Positions 1 through 11,100 of a DNA stretch of 64,000 nt are shown here, piece by piece. The stretch is from Rheum nobile. Lineage: Eukaryota; Streptophyta; Magnoliopsida; Caryophyllales; Polygonaceae. A program made the translations under genes and the position numbers. Each line of letters starts with the position of its first letter. Positions within the stretch are counted from its first letter, which is position 1. The notes under the pieces were generated by a model that was given only the letters and a program-made list of their open reading frames with translations, made no database searches and had not been told where the DNA came from. The stretch covers positions 124,001 through 188,000 of the forward strand of contig WOAB01000884.1 of the NCBI GenBank assembly GCA_027886185.1. Reading direction: 5' to 3'.

Positions 1-810
1 ATGAGGATCTGTTTTTTGTAAACTAGGGTTTCTAAGTTTTTCTTCTATTTTAAGGTGTGCTATTTCCGTGACAAGGGAATGGATGAAGGATCTTTTCTTA
101 GCTATAAGATTCATGTTTTTGTTTATGGAAGAGGACTGTATAGAAGATATGTTTTTATGTATGACTGGAGAAATGAACTCAAAACTTAAATTTTTACCTA
201 TAACAACAGTATGTATGCCATAAACATCTACTATAAAAGGATATATCTGTGTTAGGAAGGGTGTTCCTAGGATTATTTCCTGATTTAAGTCTTTTATTAG
301 TATGAAGGAATTGTTAAAACAATATTTGTCATTACAAATATAAGCTTTAGGGATCTTGTATCTAAGGTTCATTCTACTACCACTAGCATCAAGGATCTTT
401 TCATGACTTTTATGGTAATATTTTGAAGGAATTAGGCCTTCACAAATACAGTTTAGATCTGCTCCACTGTCTATGCGAGCGACTGTAGAAAGGACGAAGT
501 CTTTTATTTTTATGGTAATATTAACATACCATTTCTGAAGGTTGACCTTGTTTATAGAAGAGATAAGGGTCTGTTTAGTAAGGAGAGTTTCATTATCTTC
601 TTGTTGTAACTTGGAATTATTGTTAAGGGTTTCAATGTCTTTTTTGAGTCTATTAACTTCAGTTTGTAGATCTTTTATAGTGATGGAGGAGAATGTTTTA
701 GCAGGGGAATTCTTGTTGATAATTTTGGAAATACTAAAAGGTTCTTCAAATTTTATTTGAGGATCTTTGAGTGTATTAATAAGTTCTACGAGGGTCTCTT
801 TTTCATTACT
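1..810 (-). pseudogene. Endogenous pararetrovirus fragment: coiled coil plus aspartic protease (Caulimoviridae)
   Basis: The minus strand is open for 270 codons from 810 to the window edge; a stop lies just upstream at 811-813. The first half is Lys/Glu/Asn-rich and coiled-coil-like. A retroviral-type aspartic protease follows, with active-site motif DSGAD (minus strand, about 460-475) and a later ILGTPFL motif, then a segment resembling the protease-RT linker of plant pararetroviruses. Such polyproteins continue into reverse transcriptase and RNase H, which would lie left of the window. The fragment has no own start codon at its upstream end and abuts an oppositely oriented fragment of the same kind of virus. 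Seen: open frame and motifs. Known: this protease form occurs in florendovirus/petuvirus-like endogenous sequences. Inferred: a dead genomic copy, not a functional virus. Confidence 0.7.
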
Positions 811-830
811 TTAGATTACCTGGGTACATT

Positions 831-844
831 TGGTATCAGAGCCA
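831..844 (+). promoter_or_regulatory. tRNA-Met primer-binding-type site of the pararetrovirus
   Basis: TGGTATCAGAGCCA is complementary to the 3' end of plant initiator tRNA-Met, the minus-strand primer of Caulimoviridae and many LTR retrotransposons. No LTR precedes it. It is followed by about 240 nt of leader (845-1080, no gene seen) and then the forward ORF at 1081, which fits the start of a pararetroviral genome. Confidence 0.6.
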
Positions 845-1080
845 CTAGGCAACATTTCGCCCCGGTTGTAGTATTATAGTTATTTACGCTTTTAGTTACT
901 GTTTACGAAGGTCGGACTTTTTACTGTTACTAGACAGTGCGTGTTTGGTTTTAGTCGTAAAGCCGTTGGTAAGCCCGCTTGACGAGGTAGTCCCAGGGTG
1001 TTCCCGGTCGATGGTCCCACGCCATTTAGTAACAATAAAACATACGATTAAGATAAATAGTTCCTAAAACGTAACTAATT

Positions 1081-1833
1081 ATGGCTCTACAATTTAGGCG
1101 TATGCTGCATAGAGGTTCTAGTTCATCTAGCACCCCAGTCGTCCATAGTAATGAAAATTTGTACGAAGAAAATAATAATGATTGGAACATACCACAACAG
1201 TCTATACAATCCATTTGCAGAATAGGTTGGACAGACTTTAAAACAGCTCTTAGTGTAAAGAGTCTTGAAGAAACACTCAGTCTTGACAAAGAACAACTAA
1301 CTCTTCAATTATTATCTTCTATAAATTTTATCACAAAAACAGTTTTCACTATAGATAAGGATTATTTAAGAACAGATTTTGATTCCATAGATAACAGAAT
1401 CAAAAAAATTTGGTTCATGGAATTTGACAGAACAGTCAGAGATAAAATAAGAGAATTATGGTACTCTGATATGGAAACTTATAAGATCAACATCCTATTC
1501 TTCACCTGGTTTCCTAATTATCTTAAGATTCAGGGTATAGAAAACCCTTTAGAACAAAAGTCAATAAAAATCCAAACTAAGTTAACTAAGATTTGGAATC
1601 TTTTACCTTCAGGATCTACACGAAGTGTTCATCCTCCTTTACTTGAAATTATTACTAAAAATAAAGATGTTCCTAAACCCTTTAAGAATCCTAGGGTCAT
1701 TATTTCCAACAACAGTCTTGCAACTTTTGAAGATGTTAAGAATATACAGGATAAAATCATTACTGAAACTATCAAAATTAATCAAGACATTTCTAATCCT
1801 TATTACCAAATGTACCCTGGTATCAGAGCATAG
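1081..1833 (+). pseudogene. Endogenous pararetrovirus fragment: N-terminal polyprotein region
   Basis: Open frame of 250 codons with ATG at 1081. It begins with a basic, Ser-rich leader (RRMLHRGSSSSSTP) and continues as a Lys/Ile/Asn-rich protein without a domain I can name with certainty; movement-protein or capsid-adjacent regions are possible. It lies about 240 nt after a tRNA-Met-type primer site, as the first ORF of a caulimovirid genome would. It ends at 1831-1833 just after a second TGGTATCAGAGCA (1818-1830), where virus-like sequence stops and Athila-like LTR sequence begins. The last viral residues, MYPG, also appear at the start of the inverted fragment at 1-830, so the two pieces were probably adjacent in one polyprotein before rearrangement. 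A relic; no complete virus is present. Confidence 0.55.
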
Positions 1834-2126
1834 GTGAACATTCATAGGAAGGAATTAGAGAGAATCTAGGATCAACCAATCAAATGAATGGTGGATATTT
1901 GTTTGGCTAAGTGTTTTCCCTATTTGATTACAAACTCTTTGCTTTTGTTTCCCTTGTTTACTTGTTTGACAACCAATCAACCAAAACCCCCCTTGTTACC
2001 TTTGACATACAATTGTGCACTTAGAAAGATTACTTCCTCCCTGTGGGATTCGACCCTTACTTGCCTATTCTACTAGTTTAGGTTTGTTTAGGAAATTTTG
2101 TTTAGGCGCCTCGACAATGCCTATCA
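1831..2126 (+). repeat. Element A, truncated 5' LTR (3' end only)
   Basis: The segment ends in GCCTATCA just before the primer site. The other LTR (28720) begins TGATACGC, so the TGATA/TATCA terminal inverted repeat is complete across the two copies. Only about 295 bp remain; the rest was lost where the pararetroviral fragment joins. The surviving parts of the two LTRs do not visibly overlap, so their age cannot be estimated. The short frames here are not genes. Confidence 0.7.
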
Positions 2127-2129
2127 AAT

Positions 2130-2147
2130 TGGCACCGTTGCCGGGGA
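2130..2147 (+). promoter_or_regulatory. Element A primer-binding site (tRNA-Asp type)
   Basis: TGGCACCGTTGCCGGGGA lies 3 nt after the LTR end. It complements the 3' end of plant tRNA-Asp with one mismatch (A for G at the fifth position). This primer choice is typical of Athila-type elements. Confidence 0.75.
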
Positions 2148-2258
2148 GGCAAGTTTTAATTTTTCTTTGTGTTTAATTGTGTGTCAACCTTTGTGTGGAC
2201 CTATCTTACGGTCCACACTCGTGCTACTGATTTTTCCCTTTGTGATTTTGATATAGAA

Positions 2259-3155
2259 ATGGTTGAAGCAACACCGACTTTGAGGCAATTGACTGCCCCG
2301 AACTTCGAACAGAAACCACTTGCTGTGCAGTTCCCAAACCTTGAGGATGGCGTGAATTTTGAGCTAAAATTTGGGTTGATTCATTTATTACCCCACTTCC
2401 ATGGGATGAATGATGAAGACCCTAACAAGCATCTTTCTGAATTTCACGTCGTCTGCTTTAGCATGAAGCCGAGGAACATCACTGAGGACCAAATCAAGAT
2501 GTGGGCCTTTCCTTTCTCTCTGAAGGATGTGGCCAATGATTGGTTCTATTATTTGGCTCCGGGAAGCATAGATACATGGGCAGATGTGAAGAGAGTCTTT
2601 ATTGAGAAATACTTCCCTGCAACAAAACTCAATAGCCTGAAGAGAAGCATCAGCAACGTCGAACAACATGCTACTGAGTCGTTATATGACTATTATGAGA
2701 GATTCGGGAGATTGATATCTAGCTGCCCCTACCATGGTTATTCTGAACAAGATCTCGTTCTATATCTATATGGCGGGCTCCTTGAGAGTGAGCGCAGATT
2801 TGTAAACGCAGCATGTGGCGGTAGCATTCTAAACAAGACGCCAGCTGCAACATTTGAGTTATTCTTTGAGCTATCTGAGAGCTCGCGACAATTCATCAAA
2901 AGGGCGAACCCCTGTGCAGAAAGGGAAGTTAAAGCCTGCAGAATCTGTCATGATCCGCTGCACCCCACTGAAGAGTGCCCAACACTCGGAGACCCCGAAG
3001 CTGAAGTGAATGTGGTAAGAGGTATTGGTCTACAGAAGCCAAGATATGACCCGTACTCTAACACTTACAATCCAGGGTGGAGAGATCACTCCAATCTGAG
3101 ATACGGGAATCAGCCGAGTCATCCTCAGTGTCATGATGACCAGGAGTTTCAATAG
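2259..3155 (+). pseudogene. gag: Element A gag (truncated by stops)
   Basis: The ATG at 2259 (MVEATPTLRQ) follows about 110 nt of leader. An in-frame ATG at 2169 exists, but the 30 extra residues look unlike gag. The roughly 298-residue product carries the plant retrotransposon gag core (HLSEFHVVC, DWFYYLAPGSIDTW, then SLYDYYERFGRL) and a C-terminal zinc-knuckle-like C-x2-C-x(n)-C cluster near CRICHDPLHPTEECPT. Gag packages the RNA and forms the particle. The frame ends at a TAG that replaces a Gln codon (EFQ then stop), and more stops follow in 3156-3600, so the original gag-pol frame was longer. Confidence 0.8.
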
Positions 3156-3675
3156 AGGCCAACACTATGTCCACAACAATATCAGCAACCTGGGGGTTAA
3201 TAACATCAATTTAAAGAGCAATATGACCCACGACCTCAAGGCCAAAGCTCAAGTTTGTCTATGTCCGTCGATGACATGATCAAAACTATGGTCAGCCCTA
3301 TGGTCTAACAAAATAGTGTTCTCACTCAGCACGTTACAACGTTGACTAACACTATGTTCCAACAAAACCAATAGGTGAAGTCTAGCATTCAAAACTTGGA
3401 AAAGAAGTTTGAAGAATTCGCTCAAGGATCGAGTAAGTTGGAGGCCAGGGACTCCGGGCAACTACCATGTCCTACGGTAGAGAACCCACGAGAGAATGTC
3501 TGTGCGATGACACTAAGGAGTGGTATATAGCTGGGAATCACACCCGTAACAGAGGAGGGTGATCATGAGAAAGAGAATATGGCTAGAAACGGAGCTATAG
3601 TATAAAAAGACACCACAGAAGACGTTCCGCGACCACACCAGGAAAGCCGCGACCGCGGACCAGTCCCAGAAGGCG
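3156..3675 (+). pseudogene. Element A gag-protease linker, decayed
   Basis: The gag frame can be followed past its stop through Gln-rich sequence and several further stops (near 3198, 3307, 3372, 3526 and 3601), most of which look like Gln codons changed to TAA/TAG. The motif CAMTLRSG (about 3502-3525) is the usual landmark between gag and protease in Athila-type elements. The first copies of the CCGCGACCGCGG palindrome appear at its end. Confidence 0.55.
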
Positions 3676-3998
3676 GTGATTTTTCCGAAGAAATTCCGCG
3701 ACCGCGGAATATTTTCCGCGACCACAGAAAAAGGCCCACAGAAGAGGATCAGGTCGAGAGATTTCCGCGACCGCGGAATGAAATCCGCGATCGCGGAATG
3801 TCCCCCGTCGTCCCTGTTGAGTCAACAGGGACGACGGGGGACATTCTGCGATCGTCGAGCCGAGCAGTGGAAAATTATGTCTCTCAGCGCTTCTGGGAAT
3901 GGTGCGGGTGGCTTCGTCGAGCCGAGCAGTGGAAAATTAGGCCGAACTGACCCTAACGTATTTCCGCGACCGCGGGAGCCACTCCGCGACCGCGGACC
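3645..3998. repeat. Cluster of CCGCG-A(C/T)-CGCGG palindromes in element A linker
   Basis: At least six copies: 3647-3658, 3694-3709, 3763-3778, 3784-3797, 3964-3975 and 3983-3996. Half or mutated copies lie near 3625 and 3714. The best form is TTCCGCGACCGCGGAA, two 7-bp arms around AC; the AT-spacer form is a perfect palindrome. In the pol frame they read as FRDRG, SAIAE or similar, so they do not break it. The same motif recurs at 14849-15025, in this element's LTR (29016-29138) and in element E's LTRs. Confidence 0.85.
3786..3856. repeat. Near-perfect long hairpin in element A
   Basis: A perfect inverted repeat with 24-bp arms around a single central base spans 3797-3845 (left arm ends CCCTGTTGA, right arm begins TCAACAGGG). 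With one mismatch the arms extend outward into a GCGATCGC on each side. The left outer end is one of the CCGCGATCGCGG palindromes. Confidence 0.8.
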
Positions 3999-4093
3999 AA
4001 CTGAACCTGTCGTGGATGACTATGTTCGGCCTAATTTTCCACTGCTCGGCTCAACGAAGCCACCCGCACCATTCCCAGAAGCGCTGAGAGACA
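3878..4093. repeat. 70-bp inverted repeat with 76-bp spacer in element A
   Basis: Left arm 3878-3947, right arm 4024-4093, with one mismatch seen. The left arm starts TGTCTCTCAGCGCTTCTGGG; the right arm ends in its complement. A 24-bp stretch (CGAGCCGAGCAGTGGAAAATTA and flank) is also directly repeated at about 3855-3877 and 3917-3940. This looks like local template switching or a foldback-driven duplication in the gag-protease linker. It is probably not original coding sequence. Confidence 0.8.
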
Positions 4094-5387
4094 CTAGAAG
4101 ACTGGAGAATGATAAGGAGATCTTCGAGACATTCAGTAAATGCGAGGTAAACATTCCATTACTCAAGCTTGTTAAGAGTATTCCTCGCTATGCTAAATTT
4201 CTGAAAGAACTGTGTACCATTAAAAGAAATCAGAAATTGAAGGGAAAGCAAAAGATTAAGGTGAGAGAACAAGTGTCTGCTGTTTTTCAAAGGCGTATGC
4301 CTAAAAAGTGTGGTGATCCAGGCATGTTTAGTATTCCATGTGTAATAGGTGACACTAAATTTGAAAACGCTATGCTAGATCTAGGTGCATCTATAAATGT
4401 CTTGCCTTATTCTTTGTATGAATCATTAGGATTAGGACCATTGCATGAAACAATAATAGTTGTCCAATTGGCTGATAGATCTAATGTGTACCCGAAAGGG
4501 GTAGTTGAAGATGTCCTGGTAATGGTTGACAACTTGATTTTTCTTGTTGATTTCTTTGTGCTGGATATGGACCACGATAAGAATGCAGCCCCTATACTGT
4601 TAGGTAGGCCATTTATGAAAACATCTCAGACAAAGATTGATGTAAGTAGTGGAACCCTTACTATGGAATTTGATGGGGAAAAGGTGGAGTATAACATATA
4701 TGATGCTATGAAACACCCCATTGATGATCATTCTCTGTGTGCTATTGATGTGATTGAGCCTATTGTGCAAGATGTTTTTGATACTACTTGTTCCGATGAG
4801 CTGAAATCTGTTTTAGAGAATGAAATAGTAGATCCACATGAAGATTTTGCCTTGTCTACTAACTTGCAGGATGTTGTGGCTCATTTGGATGCCTATGGTA
4901 AGCCTCGTCTCCAACCTTTGGGTGTTGGCCCCATTCCACTAACAGTGCCAAGCGAGAGGCTTTTACCTTCTGTTGTGCAGGCACCTGAGATTGAACTCAA
5001 GCCACTATCGGACCACCTCAAGTATGCCTTCCTGGGCAAGGATGACACACTGCCAGTCATTATCTCCAACAAGCTCTCCAGAGATCAAGAGGAGAAATTG
5101 GTGGCAGTGCTTAAGGAACACAAGACAGCCTTGGGATGGACCATCGCTGACATAAAGGGGATCAACCCCTCTACCTGTATCCACAGAATTCTTCTGGAGG
5201 AGGAAGCCAAGCCATCAAGACAGCCGCAGAGAAGACTCAATCCACCAATGATGGAGGTGCTGAAAAAGGAGGTGTTGAAACTCCTACAGGCTGGAATGAT
5301 TTTTCATATCTCCGACAGTAAGTGGGTGAGCCCGACACAAGTTGTACCAAAGAAGAGAGGCATCACAGTTGTAGAGAACCAACAAGG

Positions 5388-5628
5388 AAGCTGAATGCGG
5401 TAACTCGGAAAGACCATTTTCCTCTACCCTTTATTTATCAAATGCTCGAGCGACTGGCAGGTCGCCCCTATTACTGCTTCTTGGATGGATACTCAGGGTA
5501 TTTTCAGATAGCCATAGCACCGGAGGATCAAGAAAAGACGACATTTATATGTCCTTTTGGTACTTTTGCATATCGCAGGATGCCATTCCGGTTGTGTAAC
5601 GCACCCGGAACATTCCAAAGGTGTATGG
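5388..5628 (+). pseudogene. pol: Element A pol, part 2: RT fingers/palm, cut by element B
   Basis: This frame carries RT motifs RKLNAVTRKDHFPLPF, CFLDGYSGYFQIAI, TTFICPFGTFAYRRMPF and NAPGTFQRCM. It stops exactly where element B begins (5629). The coding continues at 13181 after B, sharing the duplicated target TATGG. MPFRL instead of the usual MPFGL is seen in the conserved loop. Confidence 0.85.
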
Positions 5629-6407
5629 TGTTGGGGTCGGAAAATCGACCATTCGTCCAATGGGCATCGACTGTTTGACGCAATCGGTCGGACGCATCAG
5701 ACCTGTCGGACGCATCAGACCCGTCAGACGTGAGCCATGCGACCGTTGCCTGATTCCTAGACGCAACGGACCAGCGAGATTTTCTCCTTTATTACTCCGA
5801 GATCTCCAACGGTTGTATGCATTATTTCAGCCATCAAGGAGGGAATCAACCATCTTTAAGAGAGGATCAAGGCTTATTAAGAGGAGATCAAGCGTAATTA
5901 ATGCAGAATCAAGGAGAGATTAAGAGCATTTAAGGAGAATTCAAGTGTCATTAAGAAGGAGATCAAATCCTATTCAAGGGAGATTAATGCGGGAGATTCC
6001 TTCTCCTTAGCTATATATACAAAGCTCCTTAGCTATTCTAAAGGGATCCAATCCCACCCAAAAATCCTTGTAATACATCTACTTTTCTCCATTTCGCGTA
6101 ATTGGAAGAACTTGTAAGCATCCTCATACGATCGGAAGCTCTCATGCTTCGAACAGTGTTCTTATCTATCTAATGAAGATAAGTCTTTCTTATCTCGATT
6201 TACATTATATTCTACTACATTTTATGCTATTTTACTCTTTAAGTTTCATATATTCAATCTTGTCATTATCGTCGCCTTGACTCAACAAACTAGTCGTCGT
6301 TACTATTTTTATTCGATTCTCATGTCTAACGTTTGATCGATATGGATTTTTGCTATTTTACCCCGTCTAAGGCAATTTAGGTTATCCAATCTTTTCGCCC
6401 CAAAACA
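5629..6407 (+). repeat. Element B 5' LTR
   Basis: It starts TGTTGGGGTCGG and ends CGCCCCAAAACA. A likely U3 TATA box, CTATATATAC, is at 6011-6020 (same place in the other copies: ~12784 and ~14199). A run of related AAGGAGA/AAGAGGAGATCAA motifs lies at 5838-5990. The frames crossing it join RT to LTR and are not real proteins. Confidence 0.9.
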
Positions 6408-6410
6408 ATT

Positions 6411-6428
6411 TGGCGCCCACCGTGGGGC
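6411..6428 (+). promoter_or_regulatory. Element B primer-binding site
   Basis: TGGCGCCCACCGTGGGGC lies 3 nt after the 5' LTR. Sequences of this form follow the 5' LTR of many plant Tat-type gypsy elements; I did not assign the tRNA. Confidence 0.65.
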
Positions 6429-6555
6429 AGATAGTTAAAATCATTCGATTAATCTATTCATCATCTATACATCTAATTGATTCACAATCATTTATCTAAT
6501 ATACTATATTGCATAACGATCAGGTATGATTCAACGCCTCATCTATGGAGACAGT

Positions 6556-6692
6556 ATGAACAGATCTAACGATCCAACCAGATCTAACAATCCCACCAGA
6601 TCTAACGATCCAACCAGATCTAACGATCCGACCAGGTCTAAACGATCCGACTTTATCTAAACGATCCGACCAGATCTAACGATTCGACCAGA
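6556..6692 (+). repeat. Short tandem repeat, AGATCTAACGATCCGACC unit
   Basis: Seven or so imperfect copies of an 18-20-bp unit (AGATCTAACGATCCGACC and variants with AACAATCC, AAACGATCC or TTTATCTAAA) lie in the leader of element B. Confidence 0.8.
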
Positions 6693-9160
6693 CCCCATTA
6701 GCTATCCAACACCGACAAATGGAAACCACTGAGGAAGACGTCTCTAGACTTGTAAAACCAAAGAGTCATACATGATATCCTTTCACTCTAAAATATCTAA
6801 ATGGTGACGACATTTAGACCATCGGAGGACACATTCATCCACCTTGAAAGATAAGTCTCTTTCTATGCACTTTCAATTAATACTATTCTCTAGTCCTGCT
6901 TTATGATTACGCTCACTTGACTTGTTTGCACAATCATAATTCATTTTTCTCGAATACATTTACATACATGTCACTTCTATTATGCTTGAATAGGCTACAC
7001 TATTATTGTTCAAATCCACGTATGTCTTATATACTGTCTAGTGCATGCATATATAAATTTTACATACGCCAATAGTATAGTACTTATTCATGGAATTCAT
7101 TTTTCCCGCAACTCTTAATGACGCGACTATTATATTTGAGTATGTAGCATTCAGATTGTCGGGGCACCCACACGTTTTATATATCGTCAAATACATGCAT
7201 ACTAGTGCAAGATCATTATTCCATATCTCTTATTCATCATATGTCCATATAGTGCTCTCCCACACCTATTCTACAATATAAAAGCATATGTCATGTACTA
7301 CTTCATATTCTTGCATATATGTCATACCTATCCGCACGCATTATATCTAAGCTACTGGCATGTGTATGTCATGTCATACACTTTTTTACGATTCTTGTAC
7401 CTTGATATGCTTAATCATGAAATTGACCGATCCAAGGCTCATCTAAGTAGTCTTTTGCAACCATGTCTGACATCTCATGCTCATCGTGTTATCCAATACA
7501 TTCATATGCTTTTCCTGAATCAAGAGAGTTAGCTACTAAGTCAGATGTTTATCACTTGCTAAAGAAACACTCTCTGATGGACTTGCATCTATTCTTTCAT
7601 TTCATTCTTCGATCCTCAGTCACAGCTCATGTCACAACTTTCTGCATCTTGGACGACCTCTTCGTGTCAATACGACGGAACAAGCAGGTCACATCCATCT
7701 AGACAGACATGCTGTAAAAACAAACAAGGTATGCACTATTATAGAGTCATATAACTTGGACTAACGATTACGCCAGGGGCAATCTTCCAAAGACCCATGG
7801 ACAAAACAACAGTCAAGACCTAAACGCATGATGAATGACGGAACCTCTCAGCATACGTGGCGACTCAAGGCAACACTAAGGTAAGCCTAGGTCAAGTCAT
7901 AATGATCATCATTCCAAGGTCACACAAATGCTTAGAAGACATCAACCACCGACGGGTCGGATGACAGTTACCAAACCACCAAGTAAGTGCATTACCCCTA
8001 TCTACACACACTACGTAGTCCGTCACTCAGAATATCAAACATTTAAGGTATCCTCAATTAGATTGAGGTCACGTCTTAAATCACATGCTATTATTTTGCG
8101 GACTAACCATCCCATGAAATCTATCATGAGGAAGCCAAAATCTACAAATCAAGTGACAGGATAAGCATATCTTCAAACAAGTCTCACATCTGAAGCGTCA
8201 CATCGCTTCGACGTAGAAGAAGACCACGCAAGCCAAACTTCACACATGAAAAATGGCAGACGAAGATCCAAGAGTCATAAAACAAGAAGACAAGATAGTT
8301 CAAGACATCTGTCATAGCTGAAAGTGACCAACAACAAATCAGGACTACAAGACTCTAATCTCTTGGCTTAAACTACCCGAAGGTCATCCATACAAGGTAT
8401 TAAAGCAATTACTACCTCACCATAATCCTCATTCCAATGCAGGAAACACACACCTCTAGAGACAAGAGGATAACAAACATAATCTTGAGTCGAAGACTCA
8501 AGCCGACGCATTAGTCACACTAGATTCAAAAATCAATCCAGCAACAGGATCAACATCAAGAACCTCAACAAATGCCTCCTTGGGGCAAGAGGTGAATGAG
8601 CAAACAAACTCTATCCTATCATGAGCCTTATCTCTAACAACCAGGTATGACTTACAAACTCAAAGGTACAATGGCGTCGACTGATCAATCTGGGTCTATG
8701 AACCCCGGAAAAGGGGGAGATCAGGTGAGGTGCGATACCAAAGGTAGGTAACCATATTTCGCAAACACATCAAAATGTTTACCATTTCTAAACTCTTCAC
8801 CTCTATTCATTCATGTGTATCATCTCATCCATACTTGCACTATCTTCGATTTGAATATACTCTGACTAATACATACTAACGTATACACGAAGAGACCAAT
8901 GAGGAAGCCGATGACCGGCTCCTCACAACCCTTTCTAGCTTCTACTCTTTTAGATGAAACAGGTTCACAAATAATAATGCCCGAACCATCCCCATCAAGC
9001 TAGTCGATGCAATACGATCTATGAAGGTCATCGTACTACACATCCAAGGTATGCGACATGACGACCCAGTGAAGAGAGTTGACCTAGACACATGATGTGA
9101 CATCTAAGTTATCAGATCAAGATTCTAATCCGATGCTCGAAAAAGAGACGCCAAAGGAGC
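6693..9160 (+). other. Element B internal region, no recognisable gene
   Basis: The longest frames are 60-80 codons, without motifs and with stops in all frames. The stretch 8900-9120 (MKQVHK-like and other short frames) may be decayed gag leader. I see no protease or RT motif on either strand. Confidence 0.6.
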
Positions 9161-9163
9161 ATA

Positions 9164-9385
9164 CCGACTACAGGTCTACATGACCGACTACAGGTCTACA
9201 CGACCGACTACAAGTCTACACGACCGACTATAGGTCTACACGACCGACTACAGGTCTACACGACCGACTATAGGTCTACACGACCGACTATAGGTCTACA
9301 CGACCGACTACAGGTCTACACGACCGACTATAGGTCTACACGACCGACTACAGGTATACACGACCGACTACAGGTCTACACAACC
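9164..9385 (+). repeat. 20-bp tandem array (GACTACAGGTCTACACGACC)
   Basis: Eleven copies in strict 20-bp register, varying mainly at TACAGG/TATAGG and ACACG/ACATG. There are no unique spacers, so this is a minisatellite, not a CRISPR array. It lies directly before the gag remnant. A looser array of the same unit occurs at 11783-12117. Confidence 0.92.
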
Positions 9386-9406
9386 AACGTCACACAAACA
9401 ACGGCA

Positions 9407-9643
9407 AAGGACTACTTGAAACGGTTTAACCGGGAGAAAATCTGGATCCTCAATTGCGACGTCCCAACCTCCATAGAAGCGTTCCGCCAAGGACTCGATA
9501 AAGGAGGCGATCTCTACGAAGACCTCACAAGGTACCCATGTAAGACCTTTGAAGATGCTCAAGCTAAGGCAACGGCTCAAATTCGACCCGAAAGGACGAT
9601 GCATCATCGAAGGGACAATAGGTTTCATCCATATCGTTTCTAA
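9407..9643 (+). pseudogene. Element B gag remnant (Tat type)
   Basis: The 75-codon frame from 9416 reads RFNREKIWILNCDVPTSIEA, then FRQGLDKGGDLYEDLTRYPC and AQAKATAQIR. This is the conserved middle of the retrotransposon gag domain in Tat-type gypsy elements (about 60 of the usual ~300+ residues). The frame ends at 9643; nothing gag-like follows. It gives the best hint of the element's ancestry. Confidence 0.65.
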
Positions 9644-9906
9644 GTCATTTACTACGTATTATCATTATCATTTACTATTTGCACTCATCGCATCTTTGGA
9701 TTATCACTTTTTGAATTACCAAATAATTCGACTTTTACATGTCGACCTACGATTACGTACGTATCATTTCAAGTCTAAATATATATTCTCGCTAGATATT
9801 ATTACATGAACCTGATTGCTAACATGAGGATTATCGATAAACTCGAGCACCAAATCCTACCATGTCTTTTTGATTCTACAAGGTACATGACGAATCTACT
9901 CAGTCC

Positions 9907-10029
9907 AACGCATACAAGATCATCATCAACAAACTCACGAAATGCCTCGCATGGGCTAAAGGCAAATGGGCGGACGAACTCCCGTTCATTCTCTGGTCCG
10001 ACAGGACCACTCCAAAGAATGCGACACAC
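9907..10029 (+). pseudogene. Element B integrase remnant
   Basis: A frame through 9928-10029 reads INKLTKCLAWAKGKWADELP, then FILWSDRTTPKNATH. This matches the end of the integrase core in gypsy elements (KRL..AKGRW..ELP.VLW.YRTTP). The catalytic D,D and E region upstream is missing. Only ~40 residues survive, about 260 bp after the gag remnant, so protease, RT and RNase H were deleted. Confidence 0.6.
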
Positions 10030-10206
10030 CTGAAATTATACCATTTCTGAACCAACAAGGTAAGACATTAACATATATTCATATGTCATACATTGCTTAT
10101 TGTTGCATGCACAATTAGATATCTTCATATGTCATACATTGCTTATCGTCGCATTAGCAAATACATATCTTCACATGTCATACATTGCTTATTGTCGCAT
10201 TACATT

Positions 10207-11100
10207 TACGTACATACGGGTGACAACCCTTAACATACACATTGGATCCAGTCATCCGCAAAAAGCGCTTACACTACATTTACACGATCGGTCGGAACAC
10301 GGGTAGAGATGAATAACACAGGCACGTCGGCACCCCGCCTGCCTTGCACATTACATAAGGTTAAGACACCTTATTACATTCACGCAATAAAACATAAGGC
10401 ACAAACACCTTATTACATATTGCTTACCTCCCCGGCATAACGTCATGACTAAACACACATTACGGGTGACAAACCCTACATACGGTACCTACAAATACAA
10501 AAACTTGTGCAGTACACATTTACAAAGTTAACGCCTCACACGGCTATAACTTACACACGACCCACCAACAAAAGCGTTTACGCAAACGGTGGTACAATAC
10601 AATATACATCTTAGTCTTTCTTTACATACATACGGCAAGCCCTACTCGACGGAGCACACGGGCAAACCCGACATACATACGGCAAGCCCTACTCGATGGA
10701 GTATACGGGCAAACCTGACACACAAAACAACTATGCAAATCGACTTGACATGTCACATTACATTTACATACATATTGGATCCAGTCATCCGCAAAAAGTG
10801 CTTACATTACACGATCGATCAGTACACGGAGATACGACTTACGGTTCAGCGGCACATTGCCCACCTTATACAAGGGAACCCACCTTATTTACGCAGCAAA
10901 CAAATTGCTTTCCTCCTCGATCTACACAAATGTCATGACTAACACACATTACGAGTGACAAACCCTATATACGCTACCTACAAATACACAAACATGTGCA
11001 GTACACATTTACAAAGTTAACGCCTCATACGGCTACAACTTACACACGACCCACCAACAAAAGCTTTTACGCAAACGGTGGTGCAATACAAAATACATTC
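10207..11100 (+). repeat. Direct duplication inside element B (units ~10207-10609 and ~10760-11100)
   Basis: Both units start near ATTGGATCCAGTCATCCGCA (10242 and 10778) and end with the same block (GTGCAGTACACATTTACAAA ... GCAAACGGTGGTRCAATAC). The first unit is longer by indels. Smaller repeats are nested in it: TCATATGTCATACATTGCTT at 10079-10200 and CATACGGCAAGCCCTACTCG at 10629 and 10678. No gene is seen; 11240-11400 could be a decayed integrase tail, but I cannot support that. Confidence 0.75.

Larger units (their letters stand above)
3676..5394 (+). pseudogene. pol: Element A pol, part 1: protease and N-terminal RT
   Basis: Open frame of 572 codons; the first ~140 are palindrome-rich linker. 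The aspartic protease lies at residues ~215-350 (active site DLGASINVLP, later ILLGRPFM). It cleaves the Gag-Pol polyprotein. The start of reverse transcriptase follows (residues ~470-560: LGWTIADIKGI, then VLKLLQAGMI and WVSPTQVVPKK). Right after VVPKK the frame shifts and ends at 5394. The expected RT block of roughly 15-20 residues before LNAVTRKDHFPLP is missing, so a small deletion plus frameshift disabled the protein. The next part continues in another frame. Confidence 0.85.

Noticed and set aside
5545..5923. Frames crossing the element A/B junction as fusion proteins
   Set aside because: They join RT codons to LTR sequence by insertion; the coding continues at 13181.
9164..9385. Regular 20-bp repeats suggesting a CRISPR array
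   Set aside because: Units are contiguous without unique spacers, in plant DNA, inside an LTR element: a minisatellite.
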